Assembly: GCF_004362245.1 (NCBI RefSeq)
Contig: NZ_SNWM01000005.1
Location: 1 to 64,000, forward strand
Source of the DNA: Pedobacter duraquae
Lineage (GTDB): Bacteria > Bacteroidota > Bacteroidia > Sphingobacteriales > Sphingobacteriaceae
Direction: 5' to 3'
DNA length: 64,000 bases
Shown: positions 50,068-59,790 of the stretch, one piece after another
Layout: the number at the start of each line of letters is the position of its first letter
Position numbering within the stretch: the first letter of the stretch is position 1
Position numbers and translations under genes: made by a program
Notes under the pieces: generated by a model
What the model was told of the DNA's origin: nothing
Database searches by the model: none
The model's input: the letters and a program-made list of their open reading frames with translations, nothing else

Positions 50068-51113
50068 TAGTTGAATATTTTTTTATAGTTTTTACTGATA
50101 AATCTTGGCGCCTTTAACCTGAAACCTACAAAAAGCTCAAAAAAGAGGTCTGTATTTTGGTTTTCCGCTGATGTCAGTCCCTGCGAATATTTAGCAGATA
50201 CTGCATTGATTGAACTACCTGCAAAAAACGTATGACTATTATAGCCTAAGCCCAGTTTGCCATCCCACTGGTAAATGGGACCACGCTGGGTAAAACTAAA
50301 GGAGTTTTGCTTACCACGGTTATTAACTTTAGTATGGATATAACCAAAAGAGGGCGTAAACGCACCTACCAGGTAAAGCGTCTTCTTTAACACGAAGGTA
50401 TATTGATAACCAGCCCCGAGTAAAGCCTGGACGTTATTAGATTTTTCATTTGATGTAGCGGTAGCTGTACGGTCGTCTATGATATAGTATCTCAACGATA
50501 TCTTGGGTAAAAATCCTCCAGCACTTTTGAGTTGCCGCTCCGTCTGACTCGAAGTAGCTAATAGAGATAATTTTTTGTTTGTATTATAGCCCAAGGCTAG
50601 ATCATAACTAGTGAAGTACAAATCTGGTACCTGAAGATACGCATCTCCATCACGCCAATCTGGTCTGAAGTCGACGGTGTTTTCTACATAATAACCTTGA
50701 GTTTTAGAAAGACCTGCCGACGCAAACCATTGTCCGATATTGGTGCTGGCACCCAGACCAAATAATTTGGTTTTACCTTTTTCATTATCATCTTTATTCG
50801 CTCCGGCAAATCGGGGTAAGTAGTCAACATAAAAAGAAATGAAATGGTAATTGAAATAAGTCCTGAGAATTTCTGAAGTGTTTGGTTGCAGAACAATATT
50901 GAAATTACCGGTCTTGGCAACTAACGCTTCCGCTGTGGTGGTAATAGAAGGTTTTACAATAAAAAAATCATCAAATCTTTCTATGTAGCTACTGTCGACT
51001 GATTTTTTTACCTGTAATGTATCTTGTCCGCTTGCTTTAAAAGCGCAAAGAAATACAGCTAATATTGCAGTCGGTGTTGATAGGTTCAAGTGCAGTCTCG
51101 CCAAATATTGCAT
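50067..51113 (-). CDS. DUF4421-family outer-membrane protein
   Basis: This 348-residue exported barrel-like protein belongs to DUF4421: DSSYIERFDDFFIVKPSITT, then SFYVDYLPRFAGANKDD, GLGASTNIGQWFASAGLSKTQGYYVENTVDF and SYDLALGYNTNKKLSL, in the family order. It ends with RAPRFISKNYKKIFN. It is translationally coupled to the DUF3943 gene by a 1-nt overlap. The 299 nt upstream hold no gene. Confidence 0.82.
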   Translation of the reverse strand: MQYLARLHLNLSTPTAILAVFLCAFKASGQDTLQVKKSVDSSYIERFDDFFIVKPSITTTAEALVAKTGNFNIVLQPNTSEILRTYFNYHFISFYVDYLPRFAGANKDDNEKGKTKLFGLGASTNIGQWFASAGLSKTQGYYVENTVDFRPDWRDGDAYLQVPDLYFTSYDLALGYNTNKKLSLLATSSQTERQLKSAGGFLPKISLRYYIIDDRTATATSNEKSNNVQALLGAGYQYTFVLKKTLYLVGAFTPSFGYIHTKVNNRGKQNSFSFTQRGPIYQWDGKLGLGYNSHTFFAGSSINAVSAKYSQGLTSAENQNTDLFFELFVGFRLKAPRFISKNYKKIFN

Positions 51114-51412
51114 CTACTTAACTCATTTTCGCGTAATGGAATGTCAGAGCTAAATTTTGTTTCAGCTCAGATTTTATTGACTAATATAATAAAACTTTAT
51201 AAGACGACCGGGCGGTTCGCAACGAAAGCTCATATTGCTAATTATGATTTTGCTTGTCAAATCAAAAAAACGAATACCCATCAAATAATTCAGTAGGTTA
51301 GCTATTGATCAATTGAACGTTAAAATTTTAACCAGACCAACAATGGAATGCCAAGTTTGTTACTCAAGTAATTATTTAATGTAAGATAGAAAAATTAAAG
51401 CCTAGTAAAAAC

Positions 51413-52234
51413 ATGAACGGAACAACCAGCCAACTTTTATCGCTAATTTCTTATGGCAATCAATTTTTAAAAACGGGAGTTATCCCTGAAGATTATTACC
51501 CAAGTAACCTGAGCTTCAAGTTCTGTAACCAGGTTAATTTTCTGGATCTCAAAGCGGAATCAGATGGGCATAAAGAAGAAGAAGTAGCCGGGGATCCCGT
51601 TGCGTGGTTTAATTATCTAAAACAACAAGGCTGCGTGAGTTTGGCAGCCTATTACCACCCTTCAAAGTCCAATGAGACCGATACCCCAGATCATAAACTC
51701 GCCGGCATGATAGGCGGCGGCGGAACCTGGCTTTTGGAAGCGATTTATCCGGCGTATTCTGGTTTCTGGGCAAGTCGCTGGGAGGCCAATCAGTCTAACG
51801 ACCCGGATCAAAACATTTGGAAGGTTAGCTATGGACGTACCGTTTCCGAAACGCAGACCATCAATTTCTGCCCGGACCAAGTAGAAACGGCAAGGGCTTT
51901 TCAGGAAATCCTGACAGATGTCAGCGCTTTCGCATCCGCGCATGAGCTCACAAATTGGGCAGATGTCTTCCAAAAAGCACTTGGAATCCTAAATGGGGAA
52001 ACCGGGCGAGATCAGTGGTACGGCAATCAGATCTGCGAAACAGGATATGACCAGGCTGCCTTGCGGTTAATATATGCAGCAATGGCATCACATGTGTTTG
52101 CTGGCATGGGGTCATGGAACGATCTCGGTTTTGAAAATGATGAAGATAATGAGGAGTACAACGAGCTTTCTTATTACTTATACGACTGGATTAACAGAGC
52201 ACTTTTAAGTGGGATAAATTCAAATGCGGATTAA
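51413..52234 (+). CDS. Hypothetical cytosolic protein
   Basis: I do not recognise this 273-residue protein. It has no signal peptide or membrane segment. It is acidic, aromatic-rich and contains WFNYLKQQGCVSLAAYYHPS, GMIGGGGTWLLEAIYPAYSGFW and a helical C-terminus (AALRLIYAAMASHVFAGMGSW). Close homologues may exist but no domain name fits. It has its own transcript direction between the DUF4421 gene and a hydrolase gene. Confidence 0.55.
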   Translation: MNGTTSQLLSLISYGNQFLKTGVIPEDYYPSNLSFKFCNQVNFLDLKAESDGHKEEEVAGDPVAWFNYLKQQGCVSLAAYYHPSKSNETDTPDHKLAGMIGGGGTWLLEAIYPAYSGFWASRWEANQSNDPDQNIWKVSYGRTVSETQTINFCPDQVETARAFQEILTDVSAFASAHELTNWADVFQKALGILNGETGRDQWYGNQICETGYDQAALRLIYAAMASHVFAGMGSWNDLGFENDEDNEEYNELSYYLYDWINRALLSGINSNAD

Positions 52235-52363
52235 TATGTATGGTTACTACCGCGGGTTTTTCAGTCTTTAACGCTCATAAAGCCCCTTCCGTCGATTAGT
52301 AAATGGGTGTGCTACAGAAACGCATTTTCTTTGTATCAACAAACCCATTAAACTTAAAACGGA

Positions 52364-53416
52364 ATGAAAAATTTAATCAAACTCAGCAAACTCGCAGTAT
52401 TCGTAATCGCTACTGTAATTACAGGTTCAGTAACCGCACAAACTGTAAAACCATTGGATCCTGCCAAAGATCCCCAAATAGAAAGTCAGGTAAAAGCTTT
52501 CCTTAAAGTACTTAACTCAGGTACCGGCAAACCCATCGAACAACTGTCGCCAAAAGATGCCCGCGCAGTATTGACAAATGCTCAGGAATCTGTAAAGTTT
52601 GATTACTCGGATATCGAAGTGAGCGAAAAAACAATCACAGAAAATGGCATTCCCGTAAAATTACATATCGTTAAGCCGGCAAATTCGAAAGGGATATTGC
52701 CTGTGTTCATGTTCTTCCACGGCGGCGGTTGGGTGTTAGGTGATTTCCCTACGCATAAACGCCTTGTCCGTGACATCGTTGTTGCATCTGGTGCTGCAGC
52801 AGTATTTGTAGATTATACTCCTTCTCCCGAAGCACATTACCCTGTTGCTATCAATCAGGCATATGCAGCAACGGAGTGGGTAGCAAAGAATGGTGCCGAG
52901 ATCGGTGTAGATGGCAAACGTTTAGCTGTAGTTGGAAATAGCGTTGGTGGAAACATGGCTGCGGTAGTTGCCTTGATGGCTAAAAACAAAAAAGGACCTG
53001 AGTTAAAATTGCAGGTGCTGTTATGGCCGGTAACCGATGCCAACTTTCAAACCGGATCTTATAAACAATTTGCTACAGGCAGGTTCCTGACTAAGAACAT
53101 GATGGTGTGGTTCTGGAATAGTTACTTGCCTGATGTATCAAAAAGAAAAGATATTTATGCAACACCGCTAAATGCCACCTTAGCACAGTTGAAAGGATTG
53201 CCTGCAGCAGTAATCGCAACAGCAGAAAATGATGTTTTGCGTGACGAAGGTGAAGCTTACGGTCGTAAGCTGGATCAAGCCGGAGTACGTGTAAGTGCAA
53301 TGCGCTATAATGGTATGATCCATGATTGGGGTATGCTTAATCCGCTGGCAAATGTTCCCGGAGCACAGTCTGTAGGGCTACAAGCCGGTGCAGAATTAAA
53401 AAAAGCATTGAAATAA
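52364..53416 (+). CDS. Secreted alpha/beta hydrolase (HSL-type esterase)
   Basis: This 350-residue exported esterase belongs to the hormone-sensitive lipase group. The signal peptide ends near VTAQ. The oxyanion-hole motif HGGGW is at residues 119-123. The nucleophile elbow is GNSVGG with Ser193, in place of the usual GDSAGG. The acid is in AENDVLRDEG, and the His is in MIHDWGML. It probably hydrolyses short acyl esters. The gene ends at the terminator at 53444-53471. Confidence 0.9.
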   Translation: MKNLIKLSKLAVFVIATVITGSVTAQTVKPLDPAKDPQIESQVKAFLKVLNSGTGKPIEQLSPKDARAVLTNAQESVKFDYSDIEVSEKTITENGIPVKLHIVKPANSKGILPVFMFFHGGGWVLGDFPTHKRLVRDIVVASGAAAVFVDYTPSPEAHYPVAINQAYAATEWVAKNGAEIGVDGKRLAVVGNSVGGNMAAVVALMAKNKKGPELKLQVLLWPVTDANFQTGSYKQFATGRFLTKNMMVWFWNSYLPDVSKRKDIYATPLNATLAQLKGLPAAVIATAENDVLRDEGEAYGRKLDQAGVRVSAMRYNGMIHDWGMLNPLANVPGAQSVGLQAGAELKKALK

Positions 53417-53443
53417 GAATATACGCACACACAAATTGAAATC

Positions 53444-53471
53444 AGGGGTTCCGAATGGAGCCCCTTTTTTT
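53444..53471 (+). terminator. Terminator after the esterase gene
   Basis: AGGGGTTCC and GGAGCCCCT form a 9-bp stem (one G-U pair) around a GAAT loop, followed by seven T. Classic rho-independent form. Confidence 0.85.
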
Positions 53472-53543
53472 ATTGCCTGCCGAGGAAACACATTAATTAA
53501 TAATACTTTATATTAGGTGCCGAATCTTAAACCTCCCGAAATT

Positions 53544-54311
53544 ATGACTAGCTTCAAAAGCATTATCGTTGCCTCCTTATTTTGCATATTGCCTTTCGCA
53601 ACAGTAAGGGCGCAAGCAGTAATTTTATTGAAACTGGACGATCTGGCCTCTAAAAATAGCATGAGCTCTGCAGCACCAGTGCTCGATGTCCTTGTTGCCC
53701 GCAAAGTAAAGGCATCAATTGGTGTAATTGCCTCGAGACTCGATAGCACCGCTGGAACAGCCTATAAAAAATACATCCGTGCTACAGATGAAAAGGGTGG
53801 TAAATTATTTGAGATATGGAACCACGGATATGACCATTCCAGTACTAATGGGCCAGATAAAAATCCTGAATTCAAGGGCACTGGTTATGCTTTTCAAAAG
53901 GAACATTTCGATAAAGCCGATCAGCGCGTAAAGCAGCTTTTAGGCATTGAAATGCATACCTTTGGAGCGCCGTTTAATGCAAGCGACTCTACTTTCAACA
54001 AGGTGATCGGCGAGCATTCTAAATACAAGGCCGTTTTCTTTAGCAGCATTAAGCCCGTAGGAGTAAAGAGGCTGATGAACCTGGATAACCGTGTTAACAT
54101 GGAAAGCGCAACAGGGATGGTGAATTTCGAATATTTCCTCACACAATACGAAAATTTTAAAGGGCAATATTATGATTATATGGTCTTGCAAGGGCACCCC
54201 AATCAATGGGATGCCGCTAAACTGGCAGAGTTCAATAAAATAATAGATTTCCTGATTGCCCAACATCATCAGTTTGGACTACCTTATGCATATAGCCAAC
54301 AGAAAAAATAA
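53544..54311 (+). CDS. Secreted polysaccharide-deacetylase-like protein
   Basis: This exported protein has about 255 residues, with the signal peptide FKSIIVASLFCILPFATVRA. It shows a NodB-type (beta/alpha) barrel: the metal-binding Asp pair in VILLKLDDLAS, the His-containing WNHGYDHSSTNG in place of motif HSxxH, FGAPFNASD, and FEYFLTQYE and MVLQGHPNQWD near the end. This is the layout of polysaccharide deacetylases of the DUF2334 type. The substrate is unknown. ATG 53544 is preferred to GTG 53517 because it starts the signal peptide. Confidence 0.78.
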   Translation: MTSFKSIIVASLFCILPFATVRAQAVILLKLDDLASKNSMSSAAPVLDVLVARKVKASIGVIASRLDSTAGTAYKKYIRATDEKGGKLFEIWNHGYDHSSTNGPDKNPEFKGTGYAFQKEHFDKADQRVKQLLGIEMHTFGAPFNASDSTFNKVIGEHSKYKAVFFSSIKPVGVKRLMNLDNRVNMESATGMVNFEYFLTQYENFKGQYYDYMVLQGHPNQWDAAKLAEFNKIIDFLIAQHHQFGLPYAYSQQKK

Positions 54312-54314
54312 TCT

Positions 54315-56213
54315 CTATTCTGATTTCGCCAGAACCGCCTTAAGCTTATCGGCCAGATACATTTTCTTATAAAAGTCTACAGCATCTTTATATTTCTCTG
54401 GCGGATACCTTTTGCTATTCAGGCGTTGTACGCGGGTATACACAAGCTTGTCGCCCTTCAGTACTGCAGTAGCGGTATAAGTGCCAAATTCAGAATCTAT
54501 TTTTACTGATTCGGGCACAAATTCAACCTTGTAGCCCTTGGGAATGGAATAAGTTACCTCGTCGGTATCCTGAAATCCGAAAGCGACAGCAAAGGATGTT
54601 TTACGATCTTCTACCTTTCGTGGTACACTTTCGTTTCTATTGAGTAAGTTCAAGGTAAGGAACAGCTTATCGCCCCCCTGATTCAGCATTTGACTGCCCT
54701 TAGCTTCAATCTGCTCTTCGAGCTTTGGCTGATCTTTATCTGACTGTGTATATTTTGCGGACACCACTTCCATATTGGGAATGCTCAAGCTATTTAACAG
54801 TGCCTTACGCTGTGCCGTAGGATCTCTAAGCATCATGTATAGATGATCTTCGTACTGACAAGCGCCATAGCTTGTTTTGATCAAGATATCGGCATTGCCC
54901 TCAGCCGTCAACGCAACCGTTGTATTTCTTTGCTGATAGTTGTCTGCCGGACTGTAAAAGGGTGTGTTTACCAATTTTCCTCCCGCTTCCGTTACCAACA
55001 TAACCGTTTTGTTTGATGTGCTGTTGCCCAGAAAGCCAGCAGGCAGGTATTGACTTGTGCATTCAAGCCAGGTAGTATCCTTTGCCGCAGGAACACATAA
55101 GATCATATGATTGGCTTGTCCAAAACTGGAGTAATCTGGGTTTAAAGAAGGCATATCAGCACCAATCATTACCAAATGTGACTGGATGCCCACTGTCTCC
55201 AGCAGCGCCTTCATATAGTTTGAAAGGGCCTTACAATCGCCATAATTTACAGCAGCTACTTTTTCCGCTGCAATAGGTTTAAAACCACCAATTCCTAATT
55301 GTACGCTAACATACCTGGCGTTAGTCTGCATAAACTTATAGAGAATGGCAATCTTTTCTTTATCAGTTTTCGCAGATGCTGTCAATGATCTTACAGTGGC
55401 CTTTGTTTGCTCGGGTAAGTTCTGTCCACCTTTACTAAGGTCAAAAATCCAACTGCCCAGATTTTTCCAGCTATCTACATTCCCGCTTACATTGTCATAT
55501 TGAAAAGCATTGGGTGATGCCTGCACCCAGGGCGTTATTTCTTTCATTCCGACAGACATGGGCTCCGAAGCAATACTTGCCACTTGCTGCACGGACCATT
55601 TGTAATTGCGTACATGGTTTGATAAAGTAGAGTCTGTTTTAAGATCTTTGCTTTTCAAAAACTTAATTGTGCTACTTTCAGGAACCTGGATAGTATAGCT
55701 TGATTGTTCTACAGCGGTATCATAGGCAGTCACAGGATTCCAGGAAGGGAAACTTAAAAAACCATTAAAGTCTTTATCATAGCTATATTCAATAGTAAAT
55801 GGATAGACCCCATTCAGAAAACTGAGCTCTTTTATCCTGTTATCGTCGAACATTGTCCCCTCAGAAGTGAGGCTTCTGTCTATGAAATCACCACTTTTAT
55901 AAGTCTTAATTTTAACCCCCTTGGCATCATACATAGTGGCTTTTAGATTGTATACCGAAGAAAGCCTGTCGTAATATTCAGACATAGATGCCAGCGACTC
56001 GGCATTCTTAGTCAGGATCGTTATGGCGGTTTTATAGCTCATGGTTGCCGAGCCGACATTTTTCACCGTAATTGCGCATTCTTCGCTTCTTACAACTGCA
56101 GTCGATCCAACCAGCATAGCCGGAGAAATTTTAGCCACATCATATGGGTTTTGTGCCCGCACGCATAGTGTGGCCGTCATGAAGACCGCGGATAGATAGA
56201 TTGCTAGCTTCAT
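54315..56213 (-). CDS. DUF3857/transglutaminase-like secreted protein, intact active site
   Basis: This 632-residue exported protein has the signal peptide KLAIYLSAVFMTATLCVRA. An N-terminal DUF3857 beta domain precedes a transglutaminase-like papain fold. The catalytic Cys327 is in AVNYGDCKALSNYMKALL, His is in QANHMILCV, and the acid position reads DTTWLECTS. A C-terminal beta region follows. It could act as a cysteine protease or peptide cross-linker in the periplasm. The gene starts 4 nt inside the end of the 56210-58198 gene (ATGA), so the two are translated together. Confidence 0.85.
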   Translation of the reverse strand: MKLAIYLSAVFMTATLCVRAQNPYDVAKISPAMLVGSTAVVRSEECAITVKNVGSATMSYKTAITILTKNAESLASMSEYYDRLSSVYNLKATMYDAKGVKIKTYKSGDFIDRSLTSEGTMFDDNRIKELSFLNGVYPFTIEYSYDKDFNGFLSFPSWNPVTAYDTAVEQSSYTIQVPESSTIKFLKSKDLKTDSTLSNHVRNYKWSVQQVASIASEPMSVGMKEITPWVQASPNAFQYDNVSGNVDSWKNLGSWIFDLSKGGQNLPEQTKATVRSLTASAKTDKEKIAILYKFMQTNARYVSVQLGIGGFKPIAAEKVAAVNYGDCKALSNYMKALLETVGIQSHLVMIGADMPSLNPDYSSFGQANHMILCVPAAKDTTWLECTSQYLPAGFLGNSTSNKTVMLVTEAGGKLVNTPFYSPADNYQQRNTTVALTAEGNADILIKTSYGACQYEDHLYMMLRDPTAQRKALLNSLSIPNMEVVSAKYTQSDKDQPKLEEQIEAKGSQMLNQGGDKLFLTLNLLNRNESVPRKVEDRKTSFAVAFGFQDTDEVTYSIPKGYKVEFVPESVKIDSEFGTYTATAVLKGDKLVYTRVQRLNSKRYPPEKYKDAVDFYKKMYLADKLKAVLAKSE

Positions 56214-58198
56214 GATTTTTTGAATACGATTTGTTCCGCCTGTTTGCGAACGATATTTTTAAAGAACTCTTTAAGTAGAAAATACTCCTCGGGCGAAAAC
56301 ACCGATTTAGCAATGCTGATCCTACTTTTAATAGCTATTTTGTTGCCATCTACTGCATAGGTCACCTGGAATAGTCCATCCTTGTTAGGTAGCGCAAAAG
56401 CCTCGTTCTTCGGTAATTTATCTAACGTATACTTTTCCGGGAATTCAATTACCGACCGGATATTTTCTTCGAAAGGGTGTGCAAAGTCAACTGGAAACTT
56501 TCGCTCTTCCAGTGGAAAGGGGTTGTCTTTTGTGCGGTCAAAAAATAAAGGGGTGAAGTACATTAGATTGCCAGCGTCTTCCACGGCGTCCTCAATAGTA
56601 ACATCCATCGTCTCAAATAAAGTCTCGTGCGATTGTTTCAGGTTGTCGATCTTATAGGAGCTAATCTCCAGCCCGGGTCTTTTTGCTTTATAGTTTTTTA
56701 GAAACTCTGCTTCGGTTGCCGTTGATTTATAAAGTGCTCTGCGGTCTATCGCATCATAATTCATCGCAGATAAGTAGATATTTCCTTTAAAGGTCTTGTC
56801 TTCGCCCAATACGAGGTTGTACGTGACGCTGTTATTTCCGGCGATATCATTATCAAGAGAGATCCATGCTGCAGTCTTTTCCTCTGTATTTATCTTTAAC
56901 CCTTCATGGTTTAGGTTACGGCGACTGATCATATCAGGCATGTTGTCTTCATCGGTTGCGTCAAGTAGAAAATTCCTTCCACCTGCGGTAACCTGAACCA
57001 CAACACTATTGAATTTGGAAAGCATAGGATATCCGGGGTGAAAGCCGTTTCCACGAGTGCTTAACAGTACAGGAGAACATGTTATTCCTGCAGCACGCAA
57101 CATGCCGAGAAGACTGAGATTAATGTCGCCAGTGCTGCCAGATTTCTTTTCCAATACGGCCTTTTGACTGGATTGGGTGCCATAGTATCCGTTTTTTTCG
57201 TTCCACTTAATATTGGCTTTTACATAGTCGAATAGCAGGTTCATCTTGGCAACAGAATCTTTTTCGTCCTTTACAATACTTGTTATAAACGCTTTATCGA
57301 AATTATTTCTTTTAACAAAGCGGCCAAAAGTTTCATCGTCCATCAGCTCAGTGATTAACTTAGGCCAGGTAGAGCTGAAATCTTTGTAAACAGAGCCAGG
57401 AAAGTTGGTTGCCGTAAGCTCGAAAGTTAACTTACTCACATAATCATCCAATGTCGTAATGAAATTTTCCTGTTTGATAGCAGGCACATCCGTCAGGTAA
57501 TAAGTTGTTTGGGTGGCATTAGCGGAATTCACAAACTTAACATCTCTGGGCCTTGTTTGGTTGATATCTAAGTACCCGTTTTTGGCGAGTTTATAGATGT
57601 AGTATTCGGGTACTGTAAAGGTGAATTCAGCATATTTTGCTGGATATGCGCTTTGAAAATACCAATCATCAAGCATAAAAGTAAAGTCTGAATTGGTAGT
57701 GTACGTGTATTCGATAATAGATCCTTCTTTGACATTTGGCAAAGTAAATTTTTTGATTACATGGTTTTTGTCAGCACGACTGGTAAATTTAGCATCACCG
57801 GCCATTTTGCTCACTTCAATCTTCCCATTCACCAGGTTGTAAGTTGATGCGCGCATGCCTGTTAAGGTTTCTGCACCTCCACCAGAGGAACTATTGTATA
57901 ACTGAATCTCGAAGTCAGCCAGGCTGTAAGCATTTTTGTTTACCACTTTATACCTTACGTGTCTGGTAACCGTGTAGGTGAGCCCGTTGGTTCTTGGGCT
58001 TATATCAAAACTGCCCGATCCGATGTCGAAAAGTTTAATTGCGTTTGCTGCTGAATCCGGGCCCTTAACCTGTGTGTCGAATTCACTAAGGTCTACCGAA
58101 CCAAATTTAAATTTTTTGTCTGTGGGAGCCTGCTGGGCAGATGAACAAAAAGCAAGGCATACGATAAGAAGCAGAGTTACCTGAAAAGACTTAATCAT
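56210..58198 (-). CDS. DUF3857/transglutaminase-like secreted protein, catalytic Cys missing
   Basis: This 662-residue exported protein has the signal peptide FQVTLLLIVCLAFCSSA and a DUF3857 domain like its neighbour. In the transglutaminase-like region the active-site segment reads SGSTGDINLSLLGML (near residue 353), so the usual Cys of GDCK is absent. The partner helix (FDYVKANIKWNEKNGYYG) is kept, as is FLLDATDEDNMPD, the acid segment. It is therefore likely a non-catalytic paralogue, perhaps a binding partner of the downstream enzyme. They overlap by ATGA. Confidence 0.85.
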   Translation of the reverse strand: MIKSFQVTLLLIVCLAFCSSAQQAPTDKKFKFGSVDLSEFDTQVKGPDSAANAIKLFDIGSGSFDISPRTNGLTYTVTRHVRYKVVNKNAYSLADFEIQLYNSSSGGGAETLTGMRASTYNLVNGKIEVSKMAGDAKFTSRADKNHVIKKFTLPNVKEGSIIEYTYTTNSDFTFMLDDWYFQSAYPAKYAEFTFTVPEYYIYKLAKNGYLDINQTRPRDVKFVNSANATQTTYYLTDVPAIKQENFITTLDDYVSKLTFELTATNFPGSVYKDFSSTWPKLITELMDDETFGRFVKRNNFDKAFITSIVKDEKDSVAKMNLLFDYVKANIKWNEKNGYYGTQSSQKAVLEKKSGSTGDINLSLLGMLRAAGITCSPVLLSTRGNGFHPGYPMLSKFNSVVVQVTAGGRNFLLDATDEDNMPDMISRRNLNHEGLKINTEEKTAAWISLDNDIAGNNSVTYNLVLGEDKTFKGNIYLSAMNYDAIDRRALYKSTATEAEFLKNYKAKRPGLEISSYKIDNLKQSHETLFETMDVTIEDAVEDAGNLMYFTPLFFDRTKDNPFPLEERKFPVDFAHPFEENIRSVIEFPEKYTLDKLPKNEAFALPNKDGLFQVTYAVDGNKIAIKSRISIAKSVFSPEEYFLLKEFFKNIVRKQAEQIVFKKS

Positions 58199-58428
58199 GG
58201 AGCGTTAAAGTTAATTTAGATTGCAATAATAAATTAATTCCCAACAATTAGGAAATCTTTTATAGCTGGAAATGCCTTTAATGCGCATTAAACTCAATGT
58301 TTTTTATAATCGGATCACTTCTGAAAGCGAGTCTAGCCTTTTGTTTGATTGTAAGTGTTTGGTTTGTAGCTTATTGCTCTGTAAATCATTATCTTTAGTT
58401 ACTCTTATAACACTTAAACACAAATCTC

Positions 58429-59199
58429 ATGGCAAAATCTAAAATTATCGTGCTTATTCATGGAAATTTCGTGAATAATCTTACCTGGACGGCTTGGAAA
58501 AGCTATTACGAAAACAAAGGCTATCTGGTGTATACACCGGCAAATCCTGGCCATGGCGGAGATCCTGCCGAATTACGGGCAAAAGTTCATCCGGATCTGG
58601 TTAAAACAGGTTTCACAGATATTGTAAATAATATTGTTGAATTGATCAAAACGCTCCCGGAGAAACCCTTGGTTATCGGTCACTCTATGGCGGGTATGGC
58701 TGCGTTGAAGCTAACAGAACTTGGGGAAGCAGCAGCTGCGGTGAGTATAGATGGTGCGCCACCAAAAAATGTATTTCCACCTTTTCAAACGCTTAAAACA
58801 GTAATAGGGGCGTTTGGCTTCTTCTCATTCAAGCCATATTTTATGGGCAGTCGTAAGTGGTACGATTATGCTTTTTTTAACACCACACCCGACACCGAAA
58901 AAGCTGCGGCATTCGATAAATTTGCAATCCCAGAAAGTTTTAAGGTTAACAGGCAGCTCGTGCTTAATCCATTTGCAAATATCGATTTTAAAAAGCCGCA
59001 CGTGCCTATTCTATTTATTGGCGGTGGCAGTGATCATATTTTTCCACCTACGCTAACGAAGAAAATTGCGGGAAGCTATAAAGACCCGAACAGCCGGGTT
59101 GATCTGAAGATCTTTGAGGGCAAAAGCCATTTCATCTGTGGTGAGCCAGGTTGGGAAAATGTTGCAGATTACATCCTGGATTGGTATGAGTCGCTTTAA
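58429..59199 (+). CDS. Alpha/beta hydrolase
   Basis: This 256-residue cytoplasmic hydrolase starts directly with strand IIVLIHGNFVNN (oxyanion His-Gly). The nucleophile is Ser86 in VIGHSMAGMAAL. The acid is in PILFIGGGSDHIFPP, and the His is in IFEGKSHFICG. No signal peptide is visible. The substrate is unknown. It is separated from the preceding DUF3857 gene by 230 nt without genes. Confidence 0.9.
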   Translation: MAKSKIIVLIHGNFVNNLTWTAWKSYYENKGYLVYTPANPGHGGDPAELRAKVHPDLVKTGFTDIVNNIVELIKTLPEKPLVIGHSMAGMAALKLTELGEAAAAVSIDGAPPKNVFPPFQTLKTVIGAFGFFSFKPYFMGSRKWYDYAFFNTTPDTEKAAAFDKFAIPESFKVNRQLVLNPFANIDFKKPHVPILFIGGGSDHIFPPTLTKKIAGSYKDPNSRVDLKIFEGKSHFICGEPGWENVADYILDWYESL

Positions 59200-59289
59200 G
59201 TGGACTATATTCGAAAATGTCTGGTGGTAACAAAAAATTTCATTTTGCTCCTGTAATAAAACAATACTTCCTCGTACTAAATCAATACA

Positions 59290-59790
59290 ATGAGCCAGGA
59301 AGAAGAATTTAATGCCTTGATCAAGGCAAATCATGCAAGTATTTACCGGATCTGCCGGGCATACCTGTATGATGTGTCGCATGCCAATGATCTGTATCAG
59401 GAAATCCTGTTCCAGATCTGGAAGAGCATACAAAACTTTAAGGGAAATTCGAGAGTAAGTACCTGGGTTTACCGCGTGGCGGTCAACACTGCAATAAGTT
59501 ATAATCTCAAAAATAAAAAGCATACTCACGAAGCTTTGCCCGATCTGGCAAATCAACCTTACGATGATACGCTGACTGCCAAGATCGAGCAAGATGCGCA
59601 ATTGGATCGTTTAAGGTTTTGTATCAGCAAGCTGGAAGCACAGAACAGGTTGATCATCTCTTTGGTGCTAGAGGAAAGAAGCTACAAGGATATTGCAGAA
59701 ATAACAGGAACAAATATTAACCATGTGGGCGTAAAGATCAACAGGATCAAGGGACTGTTGCTTAAGCTCATGCAAACCGAACAAAGATGA
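59290..59790 (+). CDS. ECF RNA polymerase sigma factor
   Basis: This 166-residue ECF sigma factor has region 2 (HASIYRICRAYLYDVSHANDLYQEILFQIWKSI, STWVYRVAVNTAISYN) and region 4 (CISKLEAQNRLIISLVLEERSYKDIAEITGTNINHVGVKINRIKGLL). It differs from the FecI-type factor at 45752. It overlaps the next gene by 4 nt (ATGA), so that gene is the likely anti-sigma partner. Nothing in the sequence shows its regulon. Confidence 0.93.
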   Translation: MSQEEEFNALIKANHASIYRICRAYLYDVSHANDLYQEILFQIWKSIQNFKGNSRVSTWVYRVAVNTAISYNLKNKKHTHEALPDLANQPYDDTLTAKIEQDAQLDRLRFCISKLEAQNRLIISLVLEERSYKDIAEITGTNINHVGVKINRIKGLLLKLMQTEQR

